Shown: positions 1 through 10,000 of the stretch, piece by piece
Layout of the letters: each line of letters starts with the position of its first letter
Numbering within the stretch: position 1 is the first letter of the stretch
Assembly (NCBI GenBank): GCA_014925825.1
Contig: JACGCK010000099.1
Location: 107,739 to 171,738 of the forward strand
Direction: 5' to 3'
Source of the DNA: Pholiota molesta
Lineage: Eukaryota; Basidiomycota; Agaricomycetes; Agaricales; Strophariaceae
Length of the DNA: 64,000 nucleotides
The notes under the pieces: model-generated
What the model was told of the DNA's origin: nothing
Database searches by the model: none
The model's input: the letters and a program-made list of their open reading frames with translations, nothing else
Position numbers and translations under genes: made by a program

Positions 1-333
1 GCACCCGTCCAAAAATGTCGTCGATATGTCAGGAAAAGTGGTCACATGTGGCGATCCCAAGAAAAGCGCAGCGGGGCACGCATCATTCGACATATTCTAC
101 GGCTCAAAATGCTCAAAACTTTGCGATGTTGTGTGCTTCGTTCGTTCTCTTTGTGTGGATTTCTTTAGCGACTGCGCCGGGAAAAAGACGCAGTGTACTG
201 TGGTTTGTCAAGTTCCAATCGAGGTCACAGTTACGGTCGGCGACGAGTCTCAGCGACTCGTCCGTACAGTTTGGTTGACTGCGGAAACTAATAGCGAGCT
301 AACAGACATTGCTACTACTTATATATGAGCATG
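1..333. other. Pre-insertion flank of the LINE
   Basis: Short overlapping frames (26-328) without motifs. The sequence continues, across the element, into the ornithine carbamoyltransferase upstream region at 3689. Confidence 0.3.
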
Positions 334-361
334 CGGGCTCCTTGATCCGCTACCACCATGT

Positions 362-422
362 TGTCCCCACCTTTCCCACGCCTTTTGGCTGGGGGAAAAG
401 GCGTCGAAAGGCGTCGGGGACA
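362..422 (+). repeat. Long hairpin near the 5' end of the LINE copy
   Basis: TGTCCCC (362-368) pairs with GGGGACA (416-422). Inside that, CCTTTC plus CGCCTTTT (about 370-386) pairs with AAAAGGCG plus GAAAGG (about 396-411), leaving a loop of about nine bases. It lies 28 bases inside the element and could be a 5' untranslated RNA structure. I could not fit it to a known ribozyme fold. Confidence 0.6.
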
Positions 423-590
423 GCTCAGCGGTCGGGAGAGGCTTCCGTACGTCACGAACAGCACCTATTGGTGTCCCTTCACGTACTGGAAGCTCGAAGA
501 CGTGACCCCCATCGCCTGAAATGAGTAGAACATGGGTCTCCCATACGAAAATTCTCAGAGTCTGTCAACAGACTATAAACTACGTGAGGA

Positions 591-860
591 GCCCTCCCTT
601 GGTAAAGGAGGTTCGCAGTGGTGCTAGCTACACTCTATCACGGAAAGGGCTAGTCCTCCCTTGGTAAAGGAGGTGTCGAGTGACTGTGGCATTAGCCACG
701 CTCGCCCAGTGGCACGTCGGGAACGTCGCCCAAGCATGTTCTTCTGAGCATGGTCCGGTTTCATTCCGGCCCGGTTTTTTTGATCGCGGCATGCCGAGGT
801 GGTGGAAATCTGACGTTAAACAGGTACCGAGTTCTCCCTTAGTAAAGGCGACTCGCGGTG
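591..860 (+). repeat. Three copies of a CTCCCTTGGTAAAGGAG hairpin motif
   Basis: The motif CCTCCCTTGGTAAAGGAGG occurs at about 593-611 and 654-672, and a diverged form (TTCTCCCTTAGTAAAGGCG) at 831-849. Each copy can fold on itself. Each is followed by a second short stem: GTGG..GCCAC after the middle copy and GCGGTGA..TTCACGC after the third. No open reading frame of note covers this stretch, so it reads as a structured leader of the retroelement. Confidence 0.6.
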
Positions 861-1349
861 AAGCTATTCACGCTCGGTATCACCCTAAAACAAACTAGCC
901 AATCCGTAAAAGGGCGCCCCTGTTTTCAGGCGGCATAGGCGACTATAATAGGGGGGAATTCTTTTAAAAACCATCCGAAACCAATATGGTTGCAGGACAC
1001 CCTCAGCCTCCTCTGGTTCAATCTTTGGATTGTCCGGCAAAGGATGGTGGTTAGTCACGAAATAGGTGAACTCCCACTAAAGAGCACCTTTTCCCAATCC
1101 CAAGGGCGTGGCAAGGCAGTGGACTCTTAATGGTTGCGGATCCGTATGAGGTGTTTGCATCTCAAACGAAGCACCAGTAAGGGAACGGGAAGCTCTACGG
1201 AGTGGGCCGTGGCATATATGGATAGTTCCCATATGTGGCCTGAGAGGACAAAATCCCCTGCCGGTCAAAATTCATAAAAATGGAATTATTGGCTCATGTT
1301 GTTTCCACGGGACGGTTGATGGGTGGGCCTCGCAAGAGCGCCCTTTACC

Positions 1350-1809
1350 TGGGGAGGCAATTGTGGCCTATGTGGAATGGAAGAAACAATGGAGCATATT
1401 CTTTTAGAATGTCAGGACTCAAATTGTCAATTGCAATCCCAAGAATATGGGGACTGGCAGAATCCCTCTGGTCCATGAAATATGAATCATGGCCAACTAT
1501 CAACTTTGGTACAATATTAGGTTGTGCAATGCCAAACTTCAAAAGAGTTCCCTCATATAATGAGGACCCCAAACAAAAACCAATACCTGATGAAGGAAAA
1601 AACAGACTACTCACCATCCTTATCTCAGAAAGTGCTCACCTTATATGGAAAATCAGATGTGAAAGAGCCATAACACGGAATGGTGTAGTTGAAGACTACC
1701 ATACTGATAATGAAATCAGGAATAAATGGCTAGTGGTCATCAACACAAGGCTGAAAAGAGACATAATCTACACGAATATAACAAAATATGGTCCAAAATC
1801 GGTAAAGGA
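1350..1809 (+). pseudogene. 3' part of LINE ORF2 (zinc-knuckle/C-terminal region), frameshifted
   Basis: In one frame from about 1350 the translation shows NCGLCGMEETMEHILLEC, the Cys/His pattern that follows the RNase H domain in fungal LINEs. Near 1435 the frame shifts by one, and the reading continues with IWGLAESLW, ILGCAMPNF, LISESAHLIWKIRCER and EIRNKWLVVINTRL, the usual C-terminal run of Tad-like ORF2 proteins. The reading is cut at 1809 by a nested element and resumes at 3334. No polymerase motifs are present. The family assignment comes from pattern recognition and was not searched. Confidence 0.7.
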
Positions 1810-3333
1810 TAGGGATGCCGAAGTTCGGTTCCGAACTGGCGCAGAGAACCGGAACCGGCCGAACCGGACCGACGGTTCTGGTTCAGTCCGGTTCCGGTTC
1901 GGGCATTCTGGCTTACGGTTCGGCTCTCGGTTCTGAGAATTCTGGGGGTACCAGAACCGAGTTCGAACCGGTTCGAACCGAACTTTCTGTGCTCAAAATC
2001 TGGTATTTATTGGCGCAAAATTGAGCAAGCCACACCAAAATCATTGAGAACCGGCGAGAATTGGCAGACAGAGATGACACGGCACGTGCCGACACGTGCC
2101 ATCAACGATTTGTTGATGGTTGATTTCAACATGGATTCAACCCTCAACCCTCAACTAACAACGTCCCAGCGTCGACACGCTGCCGGTCTCCCCTGCGGCC
2201 TCCAAGGTTGATGGACTAGGGGAAGGACGAGAGAAAGGGAAGACCTGGGAAGCAGGAGATCCACGAGGTGATGATCAACGCACGACGGCGCGACGATAGC
2301 GCACAACACACGACGGAACGACGACACGTCATAACCACGAGCGGCTGGCGCACACGATATGCGAACGCGATTCGGTGGACAGCGGGTGCGCCGCAACGGA
2401 TGAGGAGGGCGAGGGGATGGCGTGTCGTCGCCATCCCCTCCAAAGGTGTGCCTTTTTCTTGACATGCTGTGGCTCCCAATGACGGTGCCTCAGACTGTAG
2501 ACAAACCATTGTCCCGACGACGAGGGTGCCGCACGCCGGATGGACCAACCCTGCCCACCCCAACGCGCACCCCGCGAGCCACAGCCAACCCCGCCCCTCT
2601 GCGCACCCCTCCGCACAAGCAGCGGCGAGCCATGCCGCCGTGCACAGTGCGAACCACGCGCACGGCGCCTCCATGCAGCACCTCTCCGTGCTCAGCCTGA
2701 GGCCCTGAGCATGACACGGAGCACGCTGCGCGACTCCATCATGCAGGGCCTCGTCCATCCAGGCCTTCGTCGCGGGCCACCCGTCGCCCACGCTGCTCAA
2801 GCCCATCATCGACGCGCTCTTCGACGCGATCTCCGCGGATGCCGCGCCCGGCGCGTTCAGCCACGACCCGCACGCACCCGTACCTCTGGAGCTTTGTCGA
2901 CGGGTCCGCATACTTCCCCGGCACATGGGAATCGCGGGCCCGCGCGCACTGCAGATAGCCCCTGGGCGCGGATGGATCCATGCCCGGGGGCGGGGCGTGA
3001 ACAGCGGCGACGTGAACGATGGTAGAGGAAGTAGGGTGTCCAATGCCCGATCCATCACAATACCGTCTCGACGTACTAGGAAGCCTGCAATATGCAGGGT
3101 TCTGTGGCGGAGAGACGCGACGTGATGGCTTTCGGTGTGTAAAGACACGTTTCAACAAAAATTCATCGGTTCTACGGTTCGAACCGGTTCCAGAACCAGA
3201 ACCGAACCGACAGAACCGGTTCTATCGGTTCTATCCCAGTTCGGTTCCGGTTCTGGCAGTTCTCTGTCGGTTCGGTTCTCGGTTCTGGCTGAAGGGGTCA
3301 AGAACCGGACTGAACTGAACTTCGGCATCCCTA
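1810..3333. mobile_element. Nested non-autonomous hAT-like DNA element (1,524 bp)
   Basis: It starts TAGGGATGCCGAAGTTC and ends GAACTTCGGCATCCCTA, giving near-perfect terminal inverted repeats. It is flanked by an identical 8-base direct repeat, GTAAAGGA, at 1802-1809 and 3334-3341. Eight-base target duplications and TAGGG/CAGGG termini are typical of the hAT superfamily. Both ends (about 1815-1990 and 3170-3320) are packed with CGGTTC/GAACCG units in both orientations. The interior is GC-rich and shows no recognisable transposase. Removing the element and one target copy restores the LINE reading frame across the join, which supports the boundaries. Confidence 0.85.
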
Positions 3334-3465
3334 GTAAAGGAATCCACAGTCCTAAAGACATGGAGCGGAATTCTGCAAAATGAAGAAAACCTGATGGACA
3401 ACTGGGTCCGTCGTCCGTCAGGCTGGGGGTTTAGTGGGTATCGAGGTACGCCGGCTGTAAGGCAG
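3334..3465 (+). pseudogene. LINE ORF2 C-terminal end, downstream of the nested element
   Basis: Starting in the right-hand target duplication, the frame reads VKESTVLKTWSGILQNEENL and continues to DNWVRRPSG, ending at a TGA at about 3463-3465. This is the standard tail of Tad-like ORF2 proteins (..KTWSG.L..E..LPDNW..). It joins in frame to the part that ends at 1809. Confidence 0.65.
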
Positions 3466-3641
3466 GTTTGAGTTGCAAAGTTGGGGGGGGGGCAGCTCAG
3501 GGTACCTTGGAATCCCACACTGCTGAAATGGCGTGTATAAAACATTCCTCCAGGGTTCTATTTAATACAGAGGGAAATTGTCCAACTACAGTGCGTGGAT
3601 GGGGCTTGACCGGGTCAGCTGCCATTCACGAGACACTTAAC

Positions 3642-3674
<33 letters not shown>

Positions 3675-3833
3675 TATATATGAGCATGTTGTGTTTAGAA
3701 CGCGAAGAGTCGTGAATTGAATTTGTGACTGTCGTGCGACGAGCAGGGTGTGGTCACGTGTTGGCTGCTGGTGACTCGTCGACCAGAAATAATTTCGACG
3801 TTCTCCTCCTCCTCCTCCTCCTCCTCCTCGACC

Positions 3834-5090
3834 ATGGCTGCCCCGCGACATCTGATGACGCTGGCGGACCTCACGCCAGCCCAGATCAACCGCGTGCTTA
3901 CCCACTCCCTCACCCTCAAACACCGCTCCAAGCCCTGGCTCCTCCCCCAAAAACCCAAAAAGCTGCAGCTCCCCTCGCAGTCCCTCTTCCTCAAAACCAT
4001 CGCCCTGCTCTTCTCCAAGCGCTCCACCCGCACGCGCATCGCAGCCGAGACCAGCGCCTCCCTCCTTGGCGGCCAGGCCCTCTTCCTCGGCCGCGACGAC
4101 ATCCAGCTCGGCGTCAACGAGTCCGTGCGCGACTCCGCCCAGGTCATCGGCAGCATGTGCCAGGGCATCTTCGCGCGCGTCGGCGACCACTCTGAGATCG
4201 AGGTACGCACCCGCACGCCTGTCCACTCCACCCGCCGCTAACTTTCCCCTTAGGAACTCGCGGCGCACTCCCCCGTGCCCGTCCTCAACGCGCTCTCCTC
4301 GCTCTGGCACCCCACCCAGGTCCTCGCCGACCTGCTCACGCTGCACGAAGCGGCCGCCGGCACCAAGCCCGAGTGGCTTTTGCCCGCCCCCTCCGACGCC
4401 CCTGCCTCCGCCAAGCCCAAGAAGAAGAACGCGGGCCCCGCGCTGCACCCGCTCCGCCCGCTCACCGTCGCGTACGTCGGCGACTCCGCGAACGTCCTCC
4501 ACGACATGCTCGTCACGTACCCGCGCCTCGGCCACGCGCTGCGCGTCGCGAGCCCGCCGGCGTACCGCGCCCCCGCGGCGGTGTGGGACCGCGTCCGCGC
4601 GCTCGGCATCGAGCAAGATATCGTGTGGAGCGACGACCCCGCGGAGGCGGTGCGCGGCGCGGACGTCGTCGTCACCGACACCTGGTATGCCATCAAGTTT
4701 TCGTCTGCCTTGTTCGAGCCAACTTACTAACCGCCACGCCTCGCAGGATCTCGATGGGCCAGGAGGCGGAGAAGGCCGAGCGGCTGAAGGCGTTCCAGGG
4801 CTACCAGGTCACGGAGGCGCTCTGCGCGAATGCAAAGCCCGACTGGATGTTCCTCCACTGCCTCCCGCGCAAGGCCGACGAGGTCGACGACGCCGTCTTC
4901 TACGGCCCGCGCTCGCTCGTCTTCCCCGAGGCGGAGAACCGCAAGTGGACGATGATGGCCCTGTTCGAGTGCGTTTATTTGTGTCCTTTTGTTTTCTTTC
5001 TCTTTTCTGACTCAAATTGCGTTGTACAGTCTCATGTTCGGCAAAGGGGAGTTGTACGAGGAGCCGAAAGGAAAGCCCGAGTCGGACTAG
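3834..5090 (+). CDS. ARG3: Ornithine carbamoyltransferase
   Basis: Makes citrulline from ornithine and carbamoyl phosphate in arginine synthesis. Four exons (3834-4202, 4254-4684, 4747-4968, 5030-5090) give 360 residues, the usual size. The carbamoyl-phosphate loop SKRSTRTR lies at residues 61-68 and the ornithine/catalytic motif HCLPRK at 304-309. The mature-enzyme N-terminus (LADLTPAQI) begins almost at once, so no mitochondrial presequence is visible. No in-frame ATG lies upstream before the LINE poly(A) end, so the product may be cytosolic, or a presequence exon is missing. A (CTC)n run lies just before the ATG. The promoter region is only about 160 bases from a LINE copy. A truncated second copy sits at 12674. 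Confidence 0.95.
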
Positions 5091-5758
5091 GTGGCAATGT
5101 TGATCTATTAAGCATGATTTGTGGGAATCTACTTATTTCACTGACTTGAATAATCTCAAATCCTTTCTTGCATCAGTCTCATTAATCTATATAATTAATG
5201 GTACTCATAACATTGGTCAATTCTATTAGACTTTTCTTGGAGCCTAGAAACCCTAGCAGTCGTCGCAGCAGCGTGTACATACTTTTCACGTCCATGAAAA
5301 TAATTATTCCCACTCATTGCCACCCTATCCACGCTGTAAGAAGTTATCGTGCGATATCCTTGCAACTAACCATCCTCGAAATGTGGACTTCGAAGTTCGC
5401 GTCACTACTAACCTTCTAGCAGACCCTGTTGGCCATCCAGCTAAGTACTTGAGCAGAAATCAGCCATGATCTCTCTACGGTCCAGCGGCGTGCGCCTTGA
5501 ACACTCAAATCCCAACCCAGACCGAAATTATCCTCTCTACCAAATACAACTTCACAAGAGAGGCACACATCTGGGCCCGACTCGAGGAGGACGACCTGGG
5601 CGACGACGTGTGTGCTGCCATCACACGCATCGGATGGGGTAAATAATTTAAACGCGAAATGGGCTACGGTGCTTACGGATCTCCTCGTACTCGTATTGGA
5701 GGGGGTGGTACAAACGGTTCGAACTTCGAAGGGCGCCAAACCCCATGCCACCCGTGTT

Positions 5759-5766
5759 TATAAATA
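5759..5766 (+). promoter_or_regulatory. TATA box of the 5855 gene
   Basis: TATAAATA about 90 bases before the ATG at 5855, followed by a pyrimidine-rich leader. It is a plausible core promoter; no transcript data are available. Confidence 0.4.
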
Positions 5767-5854
5767 GATAGGTCAGGTTCACGATTCACTAGCTCACTGT
5801 TTACCTCCTCACAATTGTCTGGCTCGCACCTGCGTTACATCCGAGTCAGTACTT

Positions 5855-6200
5855 ATGTCTTCATCTCCATCTCTTGTTCTCCGTACTCCTCTAACCACAC
5901 CATCTCTAATCCCTCTTCCCCAACACTATCCAAACCGATATATATATACCTCTGAGCCTCGCTTGCAAAGAATGTTGTCCTGGATTGAGGCCGCAAAATG
6001 GGCCTTTGCAGACAATTGCATAGAGACCGGGTCCCGCGACGCTGGCGTTCCGGTGGATCTCGAGATCTTGAATGCCCAGGCAGGTGGTCAATTTCTGAAT
6101 CTTGTCAGTCTGTTTAACACTGACAGTGTTCGTGCTTCTGCAGGCGGAACCTGTGTTGCGCAAGCGGTGGGCGTTGGTAGGTGCGCTTGAGCCTGCTTGA
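5855..6200 (+). CDS. Hypothetical small protein (101 aa)
   Basis: Two exons, 5855-6103 and 6144-6200, with a 40-base GT-AG intron. Splicing replaces an unspliced tail with one ending EPVLRKRWALVGALEPA, which looks like natural protein sequence. The N-terminus is Ser/Thr/Pro-rich, and the middle contains WIEAAKWAFADNCIETGSRD. I do not recognise the family. A TATA box lies upstream. The gene sits in a stretch present in only one of the two units of the local tandem duplication. Confidence 0.5.
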
Positions 6201-6713
6201 GTGTACTGCTAGTTCGGGACATATCCATTAATAGCGCGCAACCTAGATGTCATTTAGATGGCTCGCACTTGCCCCGTTGAGCCCATCCAAAGCAGCTGCA
6301 GGCAGTCACTGGATCTCTTGTCAGTGAATGGATAGGAGAACAGAAGCACTGAAAATGGCTTTCCTCCAACATTGCGCATAGCCACGTTCCTGGTCCAAAG
6401 CACAACACTCCTTGTTCAAAGCGGTAACTTGGCTCTCTGAGTTAGCGATACACCATGCGGCCTTTTCTCCTTTTCGAAGATAGGCTTTCGTTGCTGGAAA
6501 ACAATAGAAATAACAGGTCTGGGAGGAGGCACTGGCCAGTGGCGTAGAAAGGAATATGTCGTCCCTGTTTTGTTCGACAATCATATTCTTAAGAATTCTA
6601 AACAATGCATCGTAGACGAACAGGGTCCTCGAAAATTTGACTAAATAGACACAATATAAGGAAGCGAGGCCAACAGAAGAACACCGAAAAATCCCCCCCC
6701 CCTCTCTCCTCTC

Positions 6714-8288
6714 ATGCAGCGACCACCGAAAAAACGCAGTCCAACGGAGAAGCAGGCGGAGGGCGGAGGTGGACCCGCATCGCGTCCAGACTGTCCCGCC
6801 CCTTATCCACACGGACGGCCTCCAAACCCAGGGAGACGCAATAGCCGTTCACACCACCAACCAAGTGTGAACAACCACAGTGAGTAGATGAACTTCACGG
6901 CATAGTCTGATTTTGACTCCGTCAATAAACAGTCGCAGGACCCACCACTGGGAGCGACATCGATTCCACCCAAGGGAGGAATCACCAAAAACCTAACGGA
7001 TCTGAGCGCGCCTTAGGCGCCGATCAGATCAACAGCGCCCAGGACGGAAACGTCGGGGCCCAAAGGGACCGCGAGTACACTTGGATGTAAGTATAGTTGT
7101 GATCCCTCCCTTCGAATCAGATCGATCGCAGGCTGATGATTGCGCTAGTGGCCCCGAAAAGGAGAAGGCCACTCTGGCGGATGGCTATGTACCGTAAGTT
7201 GAGCCACTCAGACCTTTCAGTATCTACTTGACTTTTTACAAGTCCTTCCAATCCATATGAAAGAACAACTTCAAGAGAGCGACCGCGCTTCGAGGGAGTC
7301 CAGGTCGAGGGAGGGGCACACCAAGCGACGGCGTCAGTTAAAATTCAATTGCACCTGAAAAAAGCAGACTGATCATCGTGTTCATAGTCATAAGCGCCAT
7401 GACACTGCTTACCAGCCCACGTCGAATGATGCACGCTCGTTCAATCCTTCACAAGGATCCACCCCGTATCTACCGAATTCATACTATGAAGATTCTGGTC
7501 GCCATGGGTTTTACACATATGGATCCTCAGCCAATGGAGCGGTCTCATCACCTTCAACCAGCGCGAATCCCTCATACGCGCACTGGTCCTCCGCAAACAC
7601 ATCCCATATAACTTCGCATGGCACGGACGATCACACGGCATTCGCACTCGCCAATGCCGGGCATTTTCCACCCCATTCGCAATTACCAGCGTTAGCCGCC
7701 TCTGGAGCATTCTATCAGCAGAATGGCGCATTTGACATGGCTGGTCGAAGTCAAAACTTACAGTCAACCGCGGCAGAGGCCTATGCCCGTCATGCCGCAG
7801 TGCCAATGCCACAGGTAATTGCGCCGGCGAACGGAGCTGCGTCGGGGCACACATACGGTACAACAGCCATGTCACTGCCGTCTTCGGCGATTTTGGGTAA
7901 AGTATCGGATTATTCGTCGCTGGCAAACGCGCTAACGTCGACGTCATTGTCAAATGCTACACCCATATCAGGGTATTCATCGCTGGCAAATGCGCTGTCA
8001 GCGGCACCGTCGTCGTCGTCGTCGTCGTCGAATTTGTCGTCATCGTCATTGTCGTGGGCCTCAAATGCCACATCAACGCAGCCTATTCTTTCGAACAATG
8101 TGTCATCAGCACCAAGTTTGGGAGTACCTGGATCGTCAAGGGTTCAGCAGACGCCGACGACATCATTGTCTTCGGCTGGAGGCCATTTTCAAGGCTCGGC
8201 GGTCGACGACGCCGTATACCAACATGCGATTGACCCAAGCACCATAGTAGCCACCGCGCCGCTAGGGACTAGTGCACGCGCACTGTAA
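6714..8288 (+). CDS. Hypothetical Ser/Ala-rich multi-exon gene, possibly read further to 8927
   Basis: A phase-consistent chain of five exons (6714-6879, 6933-7086, 7132-7193, 7243-7336, 7388-8288; introns 45-53 bases) gives 458 residues. The early part is basic (PKKRSP, APKRRRP, HTKRRRHHKRH). The rest is low complexity (Ser, Ala, Asn, Tyr) and includes a (TCG)n-coded Ser run near 8010-8035 and two SSLANAL repeats. After the TAA at 8286-8288 the same frame stays open from 8298 to 8927 and carries diverged repeats of the preceding block (GHFQGSAVDD / GHHQGSGIDD; YRQDTLQS / YREDTAQS). The true protein may therefore extend, or the stop may be a mutation or sequencing error. In exons three and four a second frame is also open, so the N-terminal frame is uncertain. 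Function unknown; a nuclear role would be a guess. Confidence 0.45.
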
Positions 8289-8929
8289 GTTGAAGTCTTG
8301 ACACCCCAGGCATCTGCGTCGAACACATTCTCGTTGTGGCCATTGATGGCGGCAGCAGTGCCAGCGCCATCGGGTCATGATGACCTGTGTCTGCCTTATC
8401 GCCAGGATACCTTGCAGTCCGTCCGAAATAACAACTTGGCCTCTGCTGCTCCACACAGCGTGTCTCCAGAGGGCCATCATCAAGGCTCGGGAATCGACGA
8501 CGCCATGGCCGCCGTAGCCATCGCGCCGGGGGGTACTAGTACGCGGGAATCACTGTGGAGGCAGCTGGCAGCAGAAGGGCCAGTGCAATCTTATCGTAGT
8601 GACCCGTTCCTGCGATATCGCGAGGATACCGCGCAGTCCATTGTAAACAACACCCTGCACTCTGCTGCTGCTCCACATGCCATGCGTCCACTGATGGGCG
8701 CTGATGCTTGCGATAGGCTGTCGCGTCCGATGCACGAAATAAGCCTAGAGGAGTGGCGTCAGCTGCTAGCAGAGTTGGACTTGCAGTCGAACGTCAATGA
8801 CATCAAGCGTGTGCTGCAAAAAATCGAGGAGAAGGCATGGCATCATTTGAAATCAATAGAACCCGACATGGACCATTCAGCGGCATGGACACGAAACGGA
8901 CGGAGGGCAAGTAGACGAGAATGTTAAGT

Positions 8930-9770
8930 ATGGGCGCAGTAGGATGGAGTATAGAATCTAGATGTTGGATGAAAAAGACAATCGATGGGAATCATTCTCC
9001 CGCAATTCCGTGGACCGTCGAAGCCCGCCGGCCCGTACGCGAGACTTGCAGATAAACGGAAGCAAGTCACTTGCTTCCGTTTATCATCACACTCATCGCC
9101 CTCGCTACCTCAACGCAGCGTTCAGATCTCACTTCTTCATATAACTTCACAATCACTTATTTTGTAATCTTCACTTCTAACAATACAATTTCCTCAATTT
9201 TCCTCCTTTTCCGCGGTAACACACCCAACACGCACGACGGGTGGCTCAGTGAAATTGGCCGATTGGCATCGAATCCGAATACAGTTCTGCTGCTGAACAT
9301 AAAGAAGATGAACAAGCGGAAGGAGGATGAGATCGACACTGGCATGGAGGTGTGTCGCTGGCGAACGTGCAGCTTTTTGACGCCGTCATGTTCATGCACG
9401 AACGAACATACATATTGTTGCGCATTTACGCGTCAAAGCCTTCTGACATTGTCCTCTCGTCGGGCTATGGCTGGCTCGCCACTCGCCATCGTTGACTTTG
9501 GTGGTATGTCGGTCAGGCTCGGGAGTCCGGCGCAGCTGCTGCGTGGCCGTGTAGGCACCAAAAGTTATATCTCGTAAGGTCGAAGGACATGAGGTATTTA
9601 CTACTTGCTCGACTTTTTCTCTTGGCTCGGAACACCTCATTTACTCCTAAAGGACATTCACTTCTTTAGCTATTTGATTGAATGATTTTAGCACCTAAAA
9701 CCGAATTTCTTTCAAGTCATTCCATTAATTCCAAGGTTCGGTTGTAATACAGGTGAATTGTTTATTATGT
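8930..9770. other. Gene-poor stretch between the 6714 gene and the membrane protein gene
   Basis: Apart from the palindrome at 9051-9085 I see no supported gene. The longest forward frame (9071-9577) starts without an ATG and has no recognisable motif. Confidence 0.4.
9051..9085. repeat. Perfect 35-base palindrome (17-bp arms, 1-base centre)
   Basis: GATAAACGGAAGCAAGT is followed by one base and then its exact reverse complement. It lies about 120 bases after the last frame of the preceding gene. It could be a transcription-factor site, a termination hairpin or a cruciform. Confidence 0.85.
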
Positions 9771-10000
9771 TGGTATCCCGCGGATTCCTATTACTCTGAC
9801 ATGGTAAAACACTAGTCAATGGTTTGAATTTGGTTTCCGGCGCTAAAGTCTTCAGCGCTAAATAATCTCATTCGAGCCTCATATATTTGAGGCATGGGAT
9901 AGCATAATTACTACATACGCTTGCTCCATCAAGGCAATAAATACACGTCCTTTCAATAAATCCAAAGCGAACAACTGGCCATATACATCCCCGCGTCCAA

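Larger units (their letters stand above)
334..3672 (+). mobile_element. Non-LTR (LINE, Tad-like) retroelement copy with poly(A) tail
   Basis: The copy ends in about 30 A residues (3643-3672). It is bracketed by an exact 17-base direct repeat, ACTTATATATGAGCATG, at 317-333 and 3672-3688, which is the expected target-site duplication of target-primed reverse transcription. Within it lies a non-coding, hairpin-rich leader (334 to about 1275), followed by the C-terminal part of an ORF2-type protein (about 1350-3465), itself split by a nested DNA transposon. The reverse transcriptase and endonuclease regions are absent, so this is an internally deleted or non-autonomous copy that would have needed enzymes in trans. 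A perfect target duplication and an intact A tail suggest a fairly recent insertion. It lies directly upstream of the ornithine carbamoyltransferase gene. The family assignment rests on the protein remnant and is an inference. Confidence 0.8.

Noticed and set aside
2216..3148. 310-residue minus-strand open frame
   Set aside because: It lies in GC-rich transposon interior, has no recognisable domain and overlaps several other long frames, as expected by chance at this base composition.
1815..3320. Dense CGGTTC/GAACCG arrays as a CRISPR-like or satellite repeat
   Set aside because: There is no regular spacer, the units occur in both orientations, and they coincide with the subterminal regions of a DNA transposon.
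3615..4616. 333-residue minus-strand frame
   Set aside because: Antisense to ornithine carbamoyltransferase; Gly/Arg/Glu-rich translation typical of a shadow of GC-rich coding sequence.
6321..6812. 163-residue minus-strand frame
   Set aside because: Overlaps the first exon of the plus-strand 6714 gene and shows no domain.
9071..9577. 168-residue plus-strand frame
   Set aside because: No ATG start, no motif, and its beginning overlaps the palindrome.
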